From: Microbacterium azadirachtae
Lineage (GTDB): Bacteria; Actinomycetota; Actinomycetes; Actinomycetales; Microbacteriaceae
Length of the DNA: 64,000 nt
Reading direction: 5' to 3'
Assembly (NCBI RefSeq): GCF_000956545.1
Contig: NZ_JYIT01000080.1
Location: 1-64,000, forward strand
Position numbers and translations under genes: made by a program. Positions 51,685-60,848 of the stretch are shown here, one piece after another (position 1 is the first letter of the stretch; each line of letters starts with the position of its first letter). The notes beneath the pieces were generated by a model. It ran no database searches. It was not told the DNA's origin and saw only the letters and a program-made list of their open reading frames with translations.

Positions 51685-51811
51685 GTCTTCATCGTGCCAC
51701 CTGCCACCGACATCGGGCGCCCCCGGAAGCCTCTCGCCGCTGTCGGCAGAGACATCGGCGGAGGAGGCCTCGGAGGAGACGGTCGAGGGCGCGATCATGG
51801 GCAGCGCGGCA

Positions 51812-51865
51812 GAAGAGCCTCCCGGGGCCGGATCCGGGATCGGATCCAACGTCGGGAGGCTCTTC
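51812..51865 (-). terminator. Strong hairpin after the small coiled-coil gene
   Basis: GAAGAGCCTCCCG (51812-51824) and CGGGAGGCTCTTC (51853-51865) are perfect 13-bp arms with a 28-nt loop. It lies 50 bp past the stop of the small gene and upstream of the LuxR-type gene on the same strand, so the regulator gene probably has its own promoter between 51685 and 51811. Confidence 0.65.
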
Positions 51866-51914
51866 GGTGCGAGGGTGCGGGCGGGCGGTGCGACGTGCCC
51901 GTCGGCGGCGCCGG

Positions 51915-52265
51915 TCACGCGGCGTGCGGGGCGCAGCCGACCAGCTCGCGGTCGCGCGCCGCGCCCGCCGTCGACGCCTCGACGGTCGCCGACGCGAGCT
52001 CCGCGACGGGCGCCGCGGGGACGGGTGCCGACACGGTCGCGGGGGCGGGCGCCTCGGCCACGGCCGTCGCCGGGACGGCCGGGCGCACGGCGGTCGCCGT
52101 CGCGCGGCTGTTCTGCAGGAGGCGCAGTGCGCGACGCAGGATCCCGTCGCGGCGCACGATCTGGTCGGCGTGCTCGGCGGCGATCCGCGCGCGCTCGGCG
52201 CGGATCGCGGCCTGCTCGATCTCGAGCGTCGTGATGCGGTAGCTCATCGAGGGGTGCATGGTCAT
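51915..52265 (-). CDS. Small coiled-coil protein, unknown function
   Basis: A 116-aa protein. Residues 1-55 are charged and helical (ITTLEIEQAAIRAERARIAAEHADQIVRRDG), likely a coiled coil; the rest is Ala/Pro/Val-rich and probably disordered. AAGGAG lies 6 nt before ATG 52265, a clear ribosome binding site. No signal peptide or helix. It is followed by a strong terminator, so it is monocistronic. I recognise no family. Confidence 0.7.
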   Translation of the reverse strand: MTMHPSMSYRITTLEIEQAAIRAERARIAAEHADQIVRRDGILRRALRLLQNSRATATAVRPAVPATAVAEAPAPATVSAPVPAAPVAELASATVEASTAGAARDRELVGCAPHAA

Positions 52266-52576
52266 GATCTCTCCTTCTCCGGTACTCATACACTCGTCGC
52301 TAAGGCACCCCTCCCCCATCGGGCAGATGCCCTATCTTCGGCAGCACCCACCTCAGATCCCGGCCCGAACCGCAGCAGCCCTCGAACACGACGCAGGAGT
52401 GCACTCTCGAGTCGGCGTCTGCGGCGGCCAGGATCCGCGGAATCCCCAGACTCGCTCCTGGTGCGTCCGCAGCAATTCCTGCGTTGTGTTCGGTCGCCCC
52501 GGCACTGCGCGCACGAACCGACCCCGCCGACCCCGCAGCTCGCGCGCCGGGCGGAGGGGCGGACTACCGTGGAAGC
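52266..52576. other. Intergenic region between divergent small protein and FUSC genes
   Basis: 311 bp with no supported gene. It must contain the promoter of the small coiled-coil gene (minus) and that of the FUSC gene (plus). A short palindrome GGGCAGATGCCC lies at 52321-52332. For the plus gene, TACCGT at 52565-52570 is 6 nt before its ATG (leaderless pattern). Nothing else stands out. Confidence 0.5.
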
Positions 52577-53614
52577 ATGCGTCCGCTCGCCGCCCTCCGT
52601 GCCGCCCGGCGCGCGCCGCTGCTGCAGGTCGCGAAGTCGGCGGCCGCGACGATCGCGGCCTGGCTCGTCGCCGGCTGGCTCGTGCCGGGGCATCTTCCCG
52701 TGTTCGCGGCGATCGCGGCGCTGCTCGTGGTGCAGCCGAGCGTGAACCAGTCGTTCGCCAAGGCCGTCGAGCGCAGCATCGGCGTCATCGCCGGCGTCGT
52801 GATCGCGGTGCTGCTGAGCCTCGCGCTCGGAGGACTCAGCTGGGTCGTGCTGCTCGCGGTCGTCGTGGCCATGGTGGTGGCGTGGTCGTTCAAGGCGACG
52901 CCGGGAACCGCGAACCAGGTCGCGATCTCGGCGATGCTCGTGCTCGCGCTCGGCTCCGCGAGCCCCGACTACGCCGTGGACCGGATCCTGGAGACGCTCA
53001 TCGGCGCCGCCATCGGCTTAGTGGTCAACGTGGCCGTGGTGCCGCCCGTGCTGGTCGACCCGGTGCGCCGCGATCTGGCGCTCCTCGGTGCCGAGCTCGC
53101 CGCGACGCTCGACCGCCTCGGCGACGCGATCACCGAGGACCAGAGCCAGGCGCACCTGCAGGAGCTCATGCTGAAGGCGCGCCTGCTCCGCCCCATGAAG
53201 GAGGCTGCGGACGCGTCCCTCGGCGCGGGCGAGGAGTCGCTCACCCTGAACCCGCGCGGATCCCGGCACCGCACGGAGCTCGCCGCCATGGGCGCCCTGC
53301 TCGAGAGGCTCGGGCCGATCGTCACCCAGGTGATCGGGATGACCCGCGCCTATGTCGACCAGTACGACACGACGCTGCCCGCCGAGCCGGCGGTCCCCGC
53401 GATCGCGGAGCAGCTGCACCGGGCGGGCCACGACGTGCGCCTCGCCGTGCAGGTCGCCGAGGTGGTCCCCGAGCCCGAGGCGCTCACGTCCGCGATCCCG
53501 GCGCTCACCTCGCCGCTCGAGATCCGCCCGCCGTCGTCGCGCAACTGGGTGCTCATCGGCTCGCTCACGGAAGACCTGCGCCGCATCCGCGCAGGGCTCC
53601 GCGACGAGGCCTGA
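52577..53614 (+). CDS. FUSC/aromatic acid exporter-like membrane protein
   Basis: A 345-aa protein with an N-terminal membrane block of about four to six helices (residues 15-160, including IAAWLVAGWLVPGHLPVFAAIAALLVVQPS, typical of FUSC/ArAE proteins) and a cytoplasmic helical region (about 165-345). The family includes aromatic acid exporters and half-size versions like this one. The substrate is unknown. Start ATG 52577 fits the leaderless pattern and begins the first amphipathic segment. Confidence 0.82.
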   Translation: MRPLAALRAARRAPLLQVAKSAAATIAAWLVAGWLVPGHLPVFAAIAALLVVQPSVNQSFAKAVERSIGVIAGVVIAVLLSLALGGLSWVVLLAVVVAMVVAWSFKATPGTANQVAISAMLVLALGSASPDYAVDRILETLIGAAIGLVVNVAVVPPVLVDPVRRDLALLGAELAATLDRLGDAITEDQSQAHLQELMLKARLLRPMKEAADASLGAGEESLTLNPRGSRHRTELAAMGALLERLGPIVTQVIGMTRAYVDQYDTTLPAEPAVPAIAEQLHRAGHDVRLAVQVAEVVPEPEALTSAIPALTSPLEIRPPSSRNWVLIGSLTEDLRRIRAGLRDEA

Positions 53615-53647
53615 GGGCCGGAGCCCCCGCCGTCGCGGCCGGTGCGC

Positions 53648-55408
53648 TCAGGATCCGATGAACTCCTCGACCGGGCCGAAGTCGGGCTCCTCGCGGATCT
53701 CCACGGCGGATCCGAGCGCGTCGGTGTCGAGCACGCGGATCTCGTTCCGCCCGGTGCGCCACAGCGGAGCGGGCGCGTACAGGGTGACCTGCGGTCCGAC
53801 CGCCCGGTACCGGCCGAGCAGGAAGCCGTTCAGCCAGACCAGGGCGTTGGCGGATCCGGGGAAGGCCAGCCACGCGTCGGCGGGATCGGCGACGTCGAAC
53901 ACGGCGACGCCGAGACCGTCGGCCGCCGCCGGCGCGACCGCGTCGGCACCCGCCCCCACGGGGGCATCGAGCGGCAGGACGCGGTGGGTCCACCCGTGCG
54001 CGAAGCGGCGGCCGATGCGGACACCGTCCAGGATGCCCTTGCGCTCCCCCGTGTGCGTGCCGTAGTTCACGCGACCCTGGCTCTCCACGACCAGCGTGAG
54101 CAGGCCGGATCCGCCGTCCGCCGGCAGCACGAGCGAGCGCTCGCCGTCGCGCTCCAGCACGCCCAGGCGCTCGCCGTCGAGGAACACCACGGCGCGATCG
54201 TGCAGCACGTCGACGCTCAGCACCGCCCCGGGCTCGTAGGACACCTCCGCCTCGTACGCGACCAGCCCGTCTTCGGCGCCGAGCTCCTCGAACGACAGCG
54301 GCATCGGCGCGGTGCGCGCAGCGGGCACCGCGCGCACGACGTCGAGCAGCGTCCCGATCGGCGTCAGCGCAGCCGTGGCCGCCGCCTGCCGACGGGGCGC
54401 CTCGGGGACCGGCGGCAGGTCGCCCGCGTGGAACGGCGCGAACGCGGCGCGCAGCGCGTGGAACTTGGCGTTCAGGGATCCGTCCTCGCCGATCGGCGCA
54501 TCCGAGTCGTAGGAAGTGACCGTCGGCTGCAGTGCGCCGTCGTGGTTGGCGCCCGCCCAGAGTCCGAAGTTCGTGCCGCCGTGCGCCATGTACAGGCTCA
54601 CGGATCCGCCCGCGGCCAGCAGCTCCTCGACCGTGCCGATCATGCTCGCGGCCGAGCGCACGTGGTGCTGCTCGCCCCAGTGGTCGAACCAGCCGCCCCA
54701 CAGCTCGGCGCACAGCAGCGCGTCGCCGGGCTTGCGGAGCTTCTCGGCGAGCGCCACCCCGGTGCCGAAGGTGAACGAGCCCATCGCCCCGTCGACGCTG
54801 CCGTTGCGCACCATGTCGGCCGTCGTGCCATCGGCCGTGGTCAGCAGTTCGACCATGCCGCGTGCGCGCAGTCCGTCCCGCAGGTGCACGAGGTAGTCGT
54901 GGTCGCTGCCGAAGGATCCGTACTCGTTCTCGATCTGGACAGCCGTGATGGGTCCGCCGTGCGCGGCCTGCAGAGGCGCGAGCCGCGGGACCAGCGCGTC
55001 GTACCAAGCGTCGACCGCGGCGAGGAAGACGGGGTCGCTCGTGCGCAGCGCACGCGTGCGAGCGCTCAGCCAGGACGGGATCCCGCCGTTCGACCACTCC
55101 GCGCAGATGTACGGGCTCGGACGCACGAACACGTCGAGGCCGACGTCGCCGGCCAGCCGGATGAACCGCTCCACGTCACGCCAGCCGGTGAAGTCGACGT
55201 CACCCTCGGCACGTTCGTGGAAGTTCCACGGGACGTACGTGTCGACGGTGTTCGCGCCCATCGCCGCGAGACGGCGCAGCCGGTCCTCCCACTGGTCGGG
55301 GTGGATGCGGAAGTAGTGCACGGCCCCCGACAGCATCCGGAAAGGCGTGCCGTGCCGCAGCAGCACGCCGTCCTCGTGGGTGAGCGCGGCGCGCGGGGTC
55401 TCGGTCAT
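53648..55408 (-). CDS. GH35 beta-galactosidase
   Basis: A 586-aa family GH35 enzyme: TIM barrel (about residues 10-330) with FRMLSGAVHYFRI, acid/base Glu162 in QIENEYGSFG and nucleophile Glu235 in CAELWGGWFDHWG, followed by two beta-jelly-roll domains (about 370-580). No signal peptide, so it is cytoplasmic. It removes terminal beta-galactose from galactosides or galactan fragments. AGGAG precedes the ATG. Convergent with the FUSC gene. Confidence 0.94.
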   Translation of the reverse strand: MTETPRAALTHEDGVLLRHGTPFRMLSGAVHYFRIHPDQWEDRLRRLAAMGANTVDTYVPWNFHERAEGDVDFTGWRDVERFIRLAGDVGLDVFVRPSPYICAEWSNGGIPSWLSARTRALRTSDPVFLAAVDAWYDALVPRLAPLQAAHGGPITAVQIENEYGSFGSDHDYLVHLRDGLRARGMVELLTTADGTTADMVRNGSVDGAMGSFTFGTGVALAEKLRKPGDALLCAELWGGWFDHWGEQHHVRSAASMIGTVEELLAAGGSVSLYMAHGGTNFGLWAGANHDGALQPTVTSYDSDAPIGEDGSLNAKFHALRAAFAPFHAGDLPPVPEAPRRQAAATAALTPIGTLLDVVRAVPAARTAPMPLSFEELGAEDGLVAYEAEVSYEPGAVLSVDVLHDRAVVFLDGERLGVLERDGERSLVLPADGGSGLLTLVVESQGRVNYGTHTGERKGILDGVRIGRRFAHGWTHRVLPLDAPVGAGADAVAPAAADGLGVAVFDVADPADAWLAFPGSANALVWLNGFLLGRYRAVGPQVTLYAPAPLWRTGRNEIRVLDTDALGSAVEIREEPDFGPVEEFIGS

Positions 55409-55597
55409 GGCTCTCCTGGCGTGCCGTGGGTCATGTTTGCGTCACCATTCTGGCGCACTCGACGGGTGCGCGCACTCTTCCGCGCACAACGCAGGAGATT
55501 CCGCCTCTTCCGCAGGCAAGAGCACCCGCGGGCGGGGGCGGCCCACCGGCGGGCGGGAACACCTGCCGACCGGATCCGCCCGCCGTAGGCTGGCGGC

Positions 55598-56260
55598 ATG
55601 CCGACCACCCTGCCCGAGGCCCTCGCCGAACTCGCCGCGCTCGAGGACCCGAAGGCCCGCGCGATCAACGAGCGGCACGGCGATGCCCACGGCGTGAACC
55701 TCACGAAGCTGCGCGGCCTCGCCAAGAAGATCGGCACCGACCCGGATCTCGCCCGCGAACTCTGGGCCTCCGGCGACGTCGCCGGGCAGCTGCTGGGGAT
55801 CCTGCTCGCGAAGCCGCGCGCGTTCGACGCCGACGAGCTCGACGCCATGATCCGCGCCACGGAGAGCGCCAAGGCGCACGACTGGCTCGTCGCGTACGTC
55901 GTGAAGAAGTCGCCGCTCGCCGAGGAGCTGCGCCGGCGCTGGATCGACGACGCGGATCCGAACGCGCGCGCCGCCGCGTGGTCGCTCACGAGCGCCCGGG
56001 TCGCGAAGAACCCCGACGGTCTCGACCTCGACGCGCTGCTGGACCGGATCGAGCGCGAGCTGGCGGACGCCCCGTCGCGCGAGCAGTGGGCGATGAACGA
56101 GACCCTCGCCACCATCGGGATCCACCATCCCGCGCTGCGCGATCGGGCGATCGCGATCGGCGAGCGCCTGCAGGTGCTCGCCGACTATCCGGTGCCGCCG
56201 AACTGCACGTCGCCGTTCGCGCCGCTGTGGATCGCCGAGATGGTGCGCCGCCAGGGATGA
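55598..56260 (+). CDS. AlkD-like DNA alkylation repair protein
   Basis: A 220-aa all-helical HEAT-like protein resembling the DNA alkylation repair (AlkC/AlkD-like) family, with repeat signals KLRGLAKKIGTDPDLARELWASGD, WLVAYVVKKSPLAEELRRRWIDD and RAAAWSLTSARV. AlkD enzymes excise positively charged alkylated bases; enzymatic activity is not provable from motifs here. TAGGCT lies 6 nt before the ATG (leaderless pattern). The last codons and following bases are duplicated 31 bp downstream. Confidence 0.8.
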   Translation: MPTTLPEALAELAALEDPKARAINERHGDAHGVNLTKLRGLAKKIGTDPDLARELWASGDVAGQLLGILLAKPRAFDADELDAMIRATESAKAHDWLVAYVVKKSPLAEELRRRWIDDADPNARAAAWSLTSARVAKNPDGLDLDALLDRIERELADAPSREQWAMNETLATIGIHHPALRDRAIAIGERLQVLADYPVPPNCTSPFAPLWIAEMVRRQG

Positions 56261-56295
56261 GCCCCCTGTCCGCGTGCGCCGCCAGGGATGAGCCC
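56243..56295 (+). repeat. 22-bp direct repeat over the 3-prime end of the AlkD-like gene
   Basis: The 22 bases at 56243-56264, covering the last codons and stop, recur exactly at 56274-56295, a 31-bp period (both contain GCCGCCAGGGATGAGCCC). It looks like a local duplication by slippage; the second copy is non-coding. Confidence 0.85.
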
Positions 56296-56378
56296 GCCCC
56301 GCGCGCACGACGACGCAGGATCCCCGCGCATCTGCGCGCTGCGTCGCGGCCGCTCGAGGCGCCGCATACGCTGAGCGC

Positions 56379-57092
56379 ATGAGCACCCACATCGCCGCCG
56401 CCCCCGGCCAGATCGCCCCCGTCGTCCTGTTCCCCGGGGATCCGCTGCGCGCGAAGTGGATCGCGGAGAACTTCCTCGACGACGCGGAGCTGTACTCCGA
56501 GGTGCGCGGGATGCTCGGCTTCACGGGCACCTGGCGGGGGCACCGCGTGTCGGTGCAGGGCTCGGGCATGGGGCAGCCGTCGATGTCCATCTACGCGAAC
56601 GAGCTGTTCCGCGAGTACGACGTGCAGACGATCGTGCGGGTGGGATCCTGCGGCGCGCTCACGGAGAAGGTGGGGATGCGCGACATCATCATCGCGAACG
56701 GCGCGTGCACCGACTCCGGGATCAACCGGATCCGCTTCCACGGCCAGGACTACGCCCCGGTCGCCGACTTCAGCCTGCTGCGCCGCGCCGTCGAGGCGAG
56801 CGAGCGGATGGATCTGGAGCACGCCGTGCACGTGGGCCTGCTGTTCTCCGGCGACCAGTTCTACAACACGCGCCCGGAGCTGACGGACCCGCTGGTGCAG
56901 CACGGCGCTCTCGCCGTCGAGATGGAGACCAGCGCGCTCTACACGCTCGCCGCCTTCTTCGGCCGGCGTGCGCTGAGCATCTGCACGGTGTCCGATCACC
57001 TGGTCACGCACGAGGAGACGACCTCCCTGGAGCGCGAGCAGAGCTTCGGCGACATGGTGCGCATCGCGCTCGAGGCCGCGACCGCTGCCTGA
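56379..57092 (+). CDS. deoD: Purine nucleoside phosphorylase, DeoD type
   Basis: A 237-aa hexameric-type NP-I phosphorylase that cleaves purine (deoxy)ribonucleosides with phosphate. The signature GSGMGQPSMSIYANELF is present, with VLFPGDPLRAKWIA at the phosphate site and VEMETSALY plus VSDHL at the base site. Length is normal. TACGCT 6 nt before ATG 56379 suggests a leaderless mRNA. Confidence 0.96.
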   Translation: MSTHIAAAPGQIAPVVLFPGDPLRAKWIAENFLDDAELYSEVRGMLGFTGTWRGHRVSVQGSGMGQPSMSIYANELFREYDVQTIVRVGSCGALTEKVGMRDIIIANGACTDSGINRIRFHGQDYAPVADFSLLRRAVEASERMDLEHAVHVGLLFSGDQFYNTRPELTDPLVQHGALAVEMETSALYTLAAFFGRRALSICTVSDHLVTHEETTSLEREQSFGDMVRIALEAATAA

Positions 57093-57139
57093 CCCGGCGT
57101 GGCCGCGCCCGCACCGGGCGGTGGGATGATCGACACATC

Positions 57140-59686
57140 ATGTCTGCGCGCCTCGATCCGTCCGTCGTCCGCCCGGCCGCGGGGGATCCGGATCCCGACG
57201 CGGTCTATCTCGCGTTCGTGGAATGGGTCGAGCAGAGCGGGATCACGCTCTATCCCGCGCAGGACGAGGCGGTCATCGAGATCGTGTCGGGGCAGAACCT
57301 GATCCTCAGCACCCCGACCGGGACGGGCAAGTCGCTGGTCGCCGTGGCGGCCCACTTCGCGGCCCTCGCCGACGGACGGCGCACCTATTACACGGCCCCG
57401 ATCAAGGCCCTCGTGAGCGAGAAGTTCTTCAGTCTCGTCGAGGTGTTCGGTGCGGAGAACGTGGGCATGGTCACGGGCGACTCCGCCGTGAACGCGGATG
57501 CGCCGATCGTCTGCTGCACGGCGGAGATCCTGGCGAACCTGGCGCTGCGCGAGGGGCCGGACGCCGAGGTCGGCCAGGTGGTCATGGACGAGTTCCACTT
57601 CTACGGGGACCCGGATCGCGGCTGGGCGTGGCAGGTTCCGCTGCTCACCCTGCCTCAGGCGCAGTTCGTGCTCATGTCTGCGACCCTCGGCGACGTCACC
57701 GCACTGGCCGCAGACCTCACCCGGCGCACCGGCCGGGGCACCGCGGTCGTCACCGGGGTCGAGCGCCCGGTGCCGCTGCACTTCTTCTACGAGACCACGC
57801 CGATCCACGAGACGATCGAGGATCTGCTGCAGACCGACCGCGCGCCCGTCTACATCGTGCACTTCTCCCAGGCGGCGGCCATGGAGCGCGCCCAGGCCCT
57901 CGCGAGCGCGAAGGTCGCCACGCGCGAGCAGCGTGACGAGATCGCCGAGCTCATCGGCGGCTTCCGCTTCACGACCTCCTTCGGCAAGACGCTGGCACGG
58001 CTGCTGCGGATGGGCATCGGGGTGCATCACGCCGGCATGCTGCCGAAGTACCGCCGTCTCGTCGAGCAGCTCGCGCAGCGGGGTCTGCTGCGCGTGATCT
58101 GCGGCACCGACACCCTCGGCGTCGGCATCAACGTGCCGATCCGCACCGTGCTGCTGACGGCTCTGACGAAGTTCGACGGCACGCGGATGCGCCAGCTCAA
58201 CGCCCGGGAGTTCCATCAGATCGCCGGGCGGGCGGGCCGCGCGGGATTCGACACCGCGGGCACGGTCGTCGCACAGGCGCCGGAGCACGAGACGGAGAAC
58301 CTCGCCGCGATCCGCAAGGCGGGAGACGACCCGAAGAAGAAGCGCAAGATCATCCGCAAGAAGGCCCCCGACGGATTCGTCTCCTGGGGTGAGCCCTCCT
58401 TCCAGAAGCTCATCGCCGCCGAGCCCGAGACGCTGACCTCGCACATGCAGATCACGAGCGCGATGATGCTCAACGTGATCGGGCGGGGCGGCGACGTCTT
58501 CGCGAATATGCGCGCCTTGGTATATGACAACCACGAGCCGCGCGCCCGGCAGCGGATCCTGGCATTGCGGGCGCTGGGGATCTACCGGACCCTGCGGGAG
58601 TCCGGGATCGTCGAGCGAGCCCCTGACGGCACGGTCCGGCTCACGGTGGACCTGCAGCCGAACTTCGCGCTGAACCAGCCGCTGTCGCCGTTCGCGCTGG
58701 CCGCGTTCGAGCTGCTGGATCCGGATCCTTCGTCGGGCACGGGGAGCGGCGCCTACGCCCTGGACATGCTGTCGATCGTGGAGGCGACGCTGGACGACCC
58801 GCGCGCCGTGCTCAGCCAGCAGGAGTTCCTGGCACGCGGCGAGGCCGTGGCGGCCATGAAGCGCGAGGGCATGGAGTACGAGGAGCGCATGGAGGCGCTC
58901 GAGGAGATCACGTACCCGAAGCCGCTCGACGAGCTGCTGACCGCCGCGTTCGAGACCTTCGGGGCCGCGCAGCCGTGGATCCGCGACTTCGAGCTGCACC
59001 CGAAATCCGTGGTGCGCGACATGTACGAACGGGCCATGTCGTTCGGGGAATACGTCGCCCTCTACAAGATCGCCCGGTCGGAGGGCGTGGTGCTGCGCTA
59101 CCTCTCCGACGCCTATCGGGCGGCGTCGCAGACCATCCCGGAGCACCTGAAGACCGAAGAGCTGCGCGACCTCATAGAGTGGCTCGGCGAGCTCGTCCGC
59201 CAGGTCGACTCCTCCCTGCTCGACGAGTGGGAGGAACTCGTCTCCGGGCACCCCGTCGCCCACGACGACGAGCCCGTGGTGCCCCCCGCGCCCCAGCGCC
59301 TCACCACGAACGTCCGGGCGTTCCGCATCCTGGTGCGCAACGAGCTGTTCCGGCGCGTGCAGCTCGCCGCCCGCGAGGATCTCGACGCCCTCGCCGCGCT
59401 CGATCCCGAGTTCGGCGCCGAGGGCTGGGACGCGGCGCTGGACGCGTACTTCGCCGAGCACGACGAGATCCGCACGGGCCCGGACGCCCGCAGTGCGGCG
59501 CTGCTCATCATCGACGAGACCGGCGGTCCCGACCAGGAGCGGCCGGCGCGGGCGTGGTCGGTGCAGCAGATCCTCGACGATCCGGCGGGCGACCACGATT
59601 GGCGGATCACCGCGACGGTCGATCTCGACGCCTCCGACGAGGCGGGGGAAGCGGTCGTCGTCGTGAAGGCTGTGGACCGCCTGTAG
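57140..59686 (+). CDS. Ski2-like DEAD/DEAH helicase
   Basis: An 848-aa superfamily 2 helicase: motif I TPTGTGKS, motif II MDEFHFYG, motif III LMSATLG, motif IV region VYIVHFSQ, motif VI HQIAGRAGRAGFD. The C-terminal half (about 420-848) is the DUF3516-type extension found with actinobacterial helicases of this group. A basic loop KKKRKIIRKK at about 400 may contact nucleic acid. An RNA helicase role is likely but untested. The segment DPDPSSGTGSGAYAL (DNA 58721-58760) is a low-complexity loop that may derive from the repeat seen in kdpB. Confidence 0.92.
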   Translation: MSARLDPSVVRPAAGDPDPDAVYLAFVEWVEQSGITLYPAQDEAVIEIVSGQNLILSTPTGTGKSLVAVAAHFAALADGRRTYYTAPIKALVSEKFFSLVEVFGAENVGMVTGDSAVNADAPIVCCTAEILANLALREGPDAEVGQVVMDEFHFYGDPDRGWAWQVPLLTLPQAQFVLMSATLGDVTALAADLTRRTGRGTAVVTGVERPVPLHFFYETTPIHETIEDLLQTDRAPVYIVHFSQAAAMERAQALASAKVATREQRDEIAELIGGFRFTTSFGKTLARLLRMGIGVHHAGMLPKYRRLVEQLAQRGLLRVICGTDTLGVGINVPIRTVLLTALTKFDGTRMRQLNAREFHQIAGRAGRAGFDTAGTVVAQAPEHETENLAAIRKAGDDPKKKRKIIRKKAPDGFVSWGEPSFQKLIAAEPETLTSHMQITSAMMLNVIGRGGDVFANMRALVYDNHEPRARQRILALRALGIYRTLRESGIVERAPDGTVRLTVDLQPNFALNQPLSPFALAAFELLDPDPSSGTGSGAYALDMLSIVEATLDDPRAVLSQQEFLARGEAVAAMKREGMEYEERMEALEEITYPKPLDELLTAAFETFGAAQPWIRDFELHPKSVVRDMYERAMSFGEYVALYKIARSEGVVLRYLSDAYRAASQTIPEHLKTEELRDLIEWLGELVRQVDSSLLDEWEELVSGHPVAHDDEPVVPPAPQRLTTNVRAFRILVRNELFRRVQLAAREDLDALAALDPEFGAEGWDAALDAYFAEHDEIRTGPDARSAALLIIDETGGPDQERPARAWSVQQILDDPAGDHDWRITATVDLDASDEAGEAVVVVKAVDRL

Positions 59687-59750
59687 AACCGGTGCCGGTG
59701 TCGGCGACCCGGCGTAGGGTCGAAGACACCCAGCGATCGGAGGCCCGCCA

Positions 59751-60848
59751 ATGACCATTCACGAACGCGAACCAGCATCGGCACGGCCCCTGCTGCATCA
59801 GGGGATCATCCCGTCCTACCTTCTGGCGAAGCTGGCGGAGTCGGAGCGCTACACGCAGGCGGCGGAGGCGGCGCGGCAGACGCTCATCGCGCCGACGCCC
59901 GCGGCCCATCGGTCCCAGCTCCGTCTGTCGATCGACGAGAACGGATCCCTCGTCGCGACGGTCGAAGCCGCGCCGAACCGCACCATCAGCGACGCGCACG
60001 GCACCGAGAGCCTTCCCGGCACGGTCGTGCGCACCGAGGACGAGCCGACCGTCGCCGATGTCGCCGTCAACCAGGCCTTCGACGGGCTGGGGGCGACCTT
60101 CCAGCTGCTGCTCGACGCGTTCCAGCGCAACTCCGTCGACGGCAAGGGTCTCGCGCTCGACGCGACGGTGCACTACGGATCCGGATACGACAACGCCTTC
60201 TGGAACGGCGAGCGGATGGTGTTCGGCGACGGCGACGGCCAGGTGTTCCAGGGCTTCACCGCCTCGACCACGGTGATCGGGCACGAGCTCGGACACGGCG
60301 TGGTCCAGTACACCGCCGGTCTGGAGTACCAGGGGCAGCCCGGCGCGCTGAACGAGTCGATCGCCGACGTGTTCGGGGCGCTCACCGAGCAGCATCTCCT
60401 CGACCAGACGGCCGACGAGGCGACCTGGCTGATCGGCGCGGGCATCTTCACACCGGCCGTGCACGGCAAGGCGCTCCGGTCGATGCTCCATCCGGGCACC
60501 GCCTATGACGACCCCGAGCTCGGCAAGGATCCGCAGCCGGCCGACATGAGCGGCTACGTGACCACCACCGACGACAACGGCGGGGTGCACATCAACTCGG
60601 GCATCCCCAACAGGGCGTTCGCGCTCTTCGCGGTGGAGCTCGGGGGCAACGCCTGGGAGACAGCGGGCTCCGTCTGGTACCGCGCGCTGTCGGGCGGCCT
60701 GCCGGCGTCGTCGACGTTCGCGCAGTTCGCCCGCGCGACCATCGCGGAGGCCGACAAGGTCAGCCGAGCGACAGGCGATGCGGCGCGCATGGCCTGGGCG
60801 TCGGTGGGAGTGATCAAGGCGACGGGCGATGGGCGCTCCGCCGGCTGA
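59751..60848 (+). CDS. M4 (thermolysin-like) metallopeptidase, protealysin type
   Basis: A 365-aa M4 peptidase: short propeptide of protealysin type (about residues 1-45, with the motif-like LLHQGIIPSYLL), then the catalytic domain with zinc site HELGH (178-182) and Glu202 in NESIADVFG, and the acid His in DNGGVHINSGIPN. No Sec signal peptide; protealysins are known to work or leave the cell without one. GGAGG about 9 nt upstream of ATG. Its 3-prime end overlaps the inhibitor gene by 20 nt in another frame. Confidence 0.94.
   Translation: MTIHEREPASARPLLHQGIIPSYLLAKLAESERYTQAAEAARQTLIAPTPAAHRSQLRLSIDENGSLVATVEAAPNRTISDAHGTESLPGTVVRTEDEPTVADVAVNQAFDGLGATFQLLLDAFQRNSVDGKGLALDATVHYGSGYDNAFWNGERMVFGDGDGQVFQGFTASTTVIGHELGHGVVQYTAGLEYQGQPGALNESIADVFGALTEQHLLDQTADEATWLIGAGIFTPAVHGKALRSMLHPGTAYDDPELGKDPQPADMSGYVTTTDDNGGVHINSGIPNRAFALFAVELGGNAWETAGSVWYRALSGGLPASSTFAQFARATIAEADKVSRATGDAARMAWASVGVIKATGDGRSAG

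Noticed and set aside
58733-58751. Another copy of the CCTTCGACAGGCTCAGGGA repeat in the helicase gene
   Set aside because: Only 15 of 19 bases match and the Ser/Gly loop can arise independently; too weak to call a repeat.
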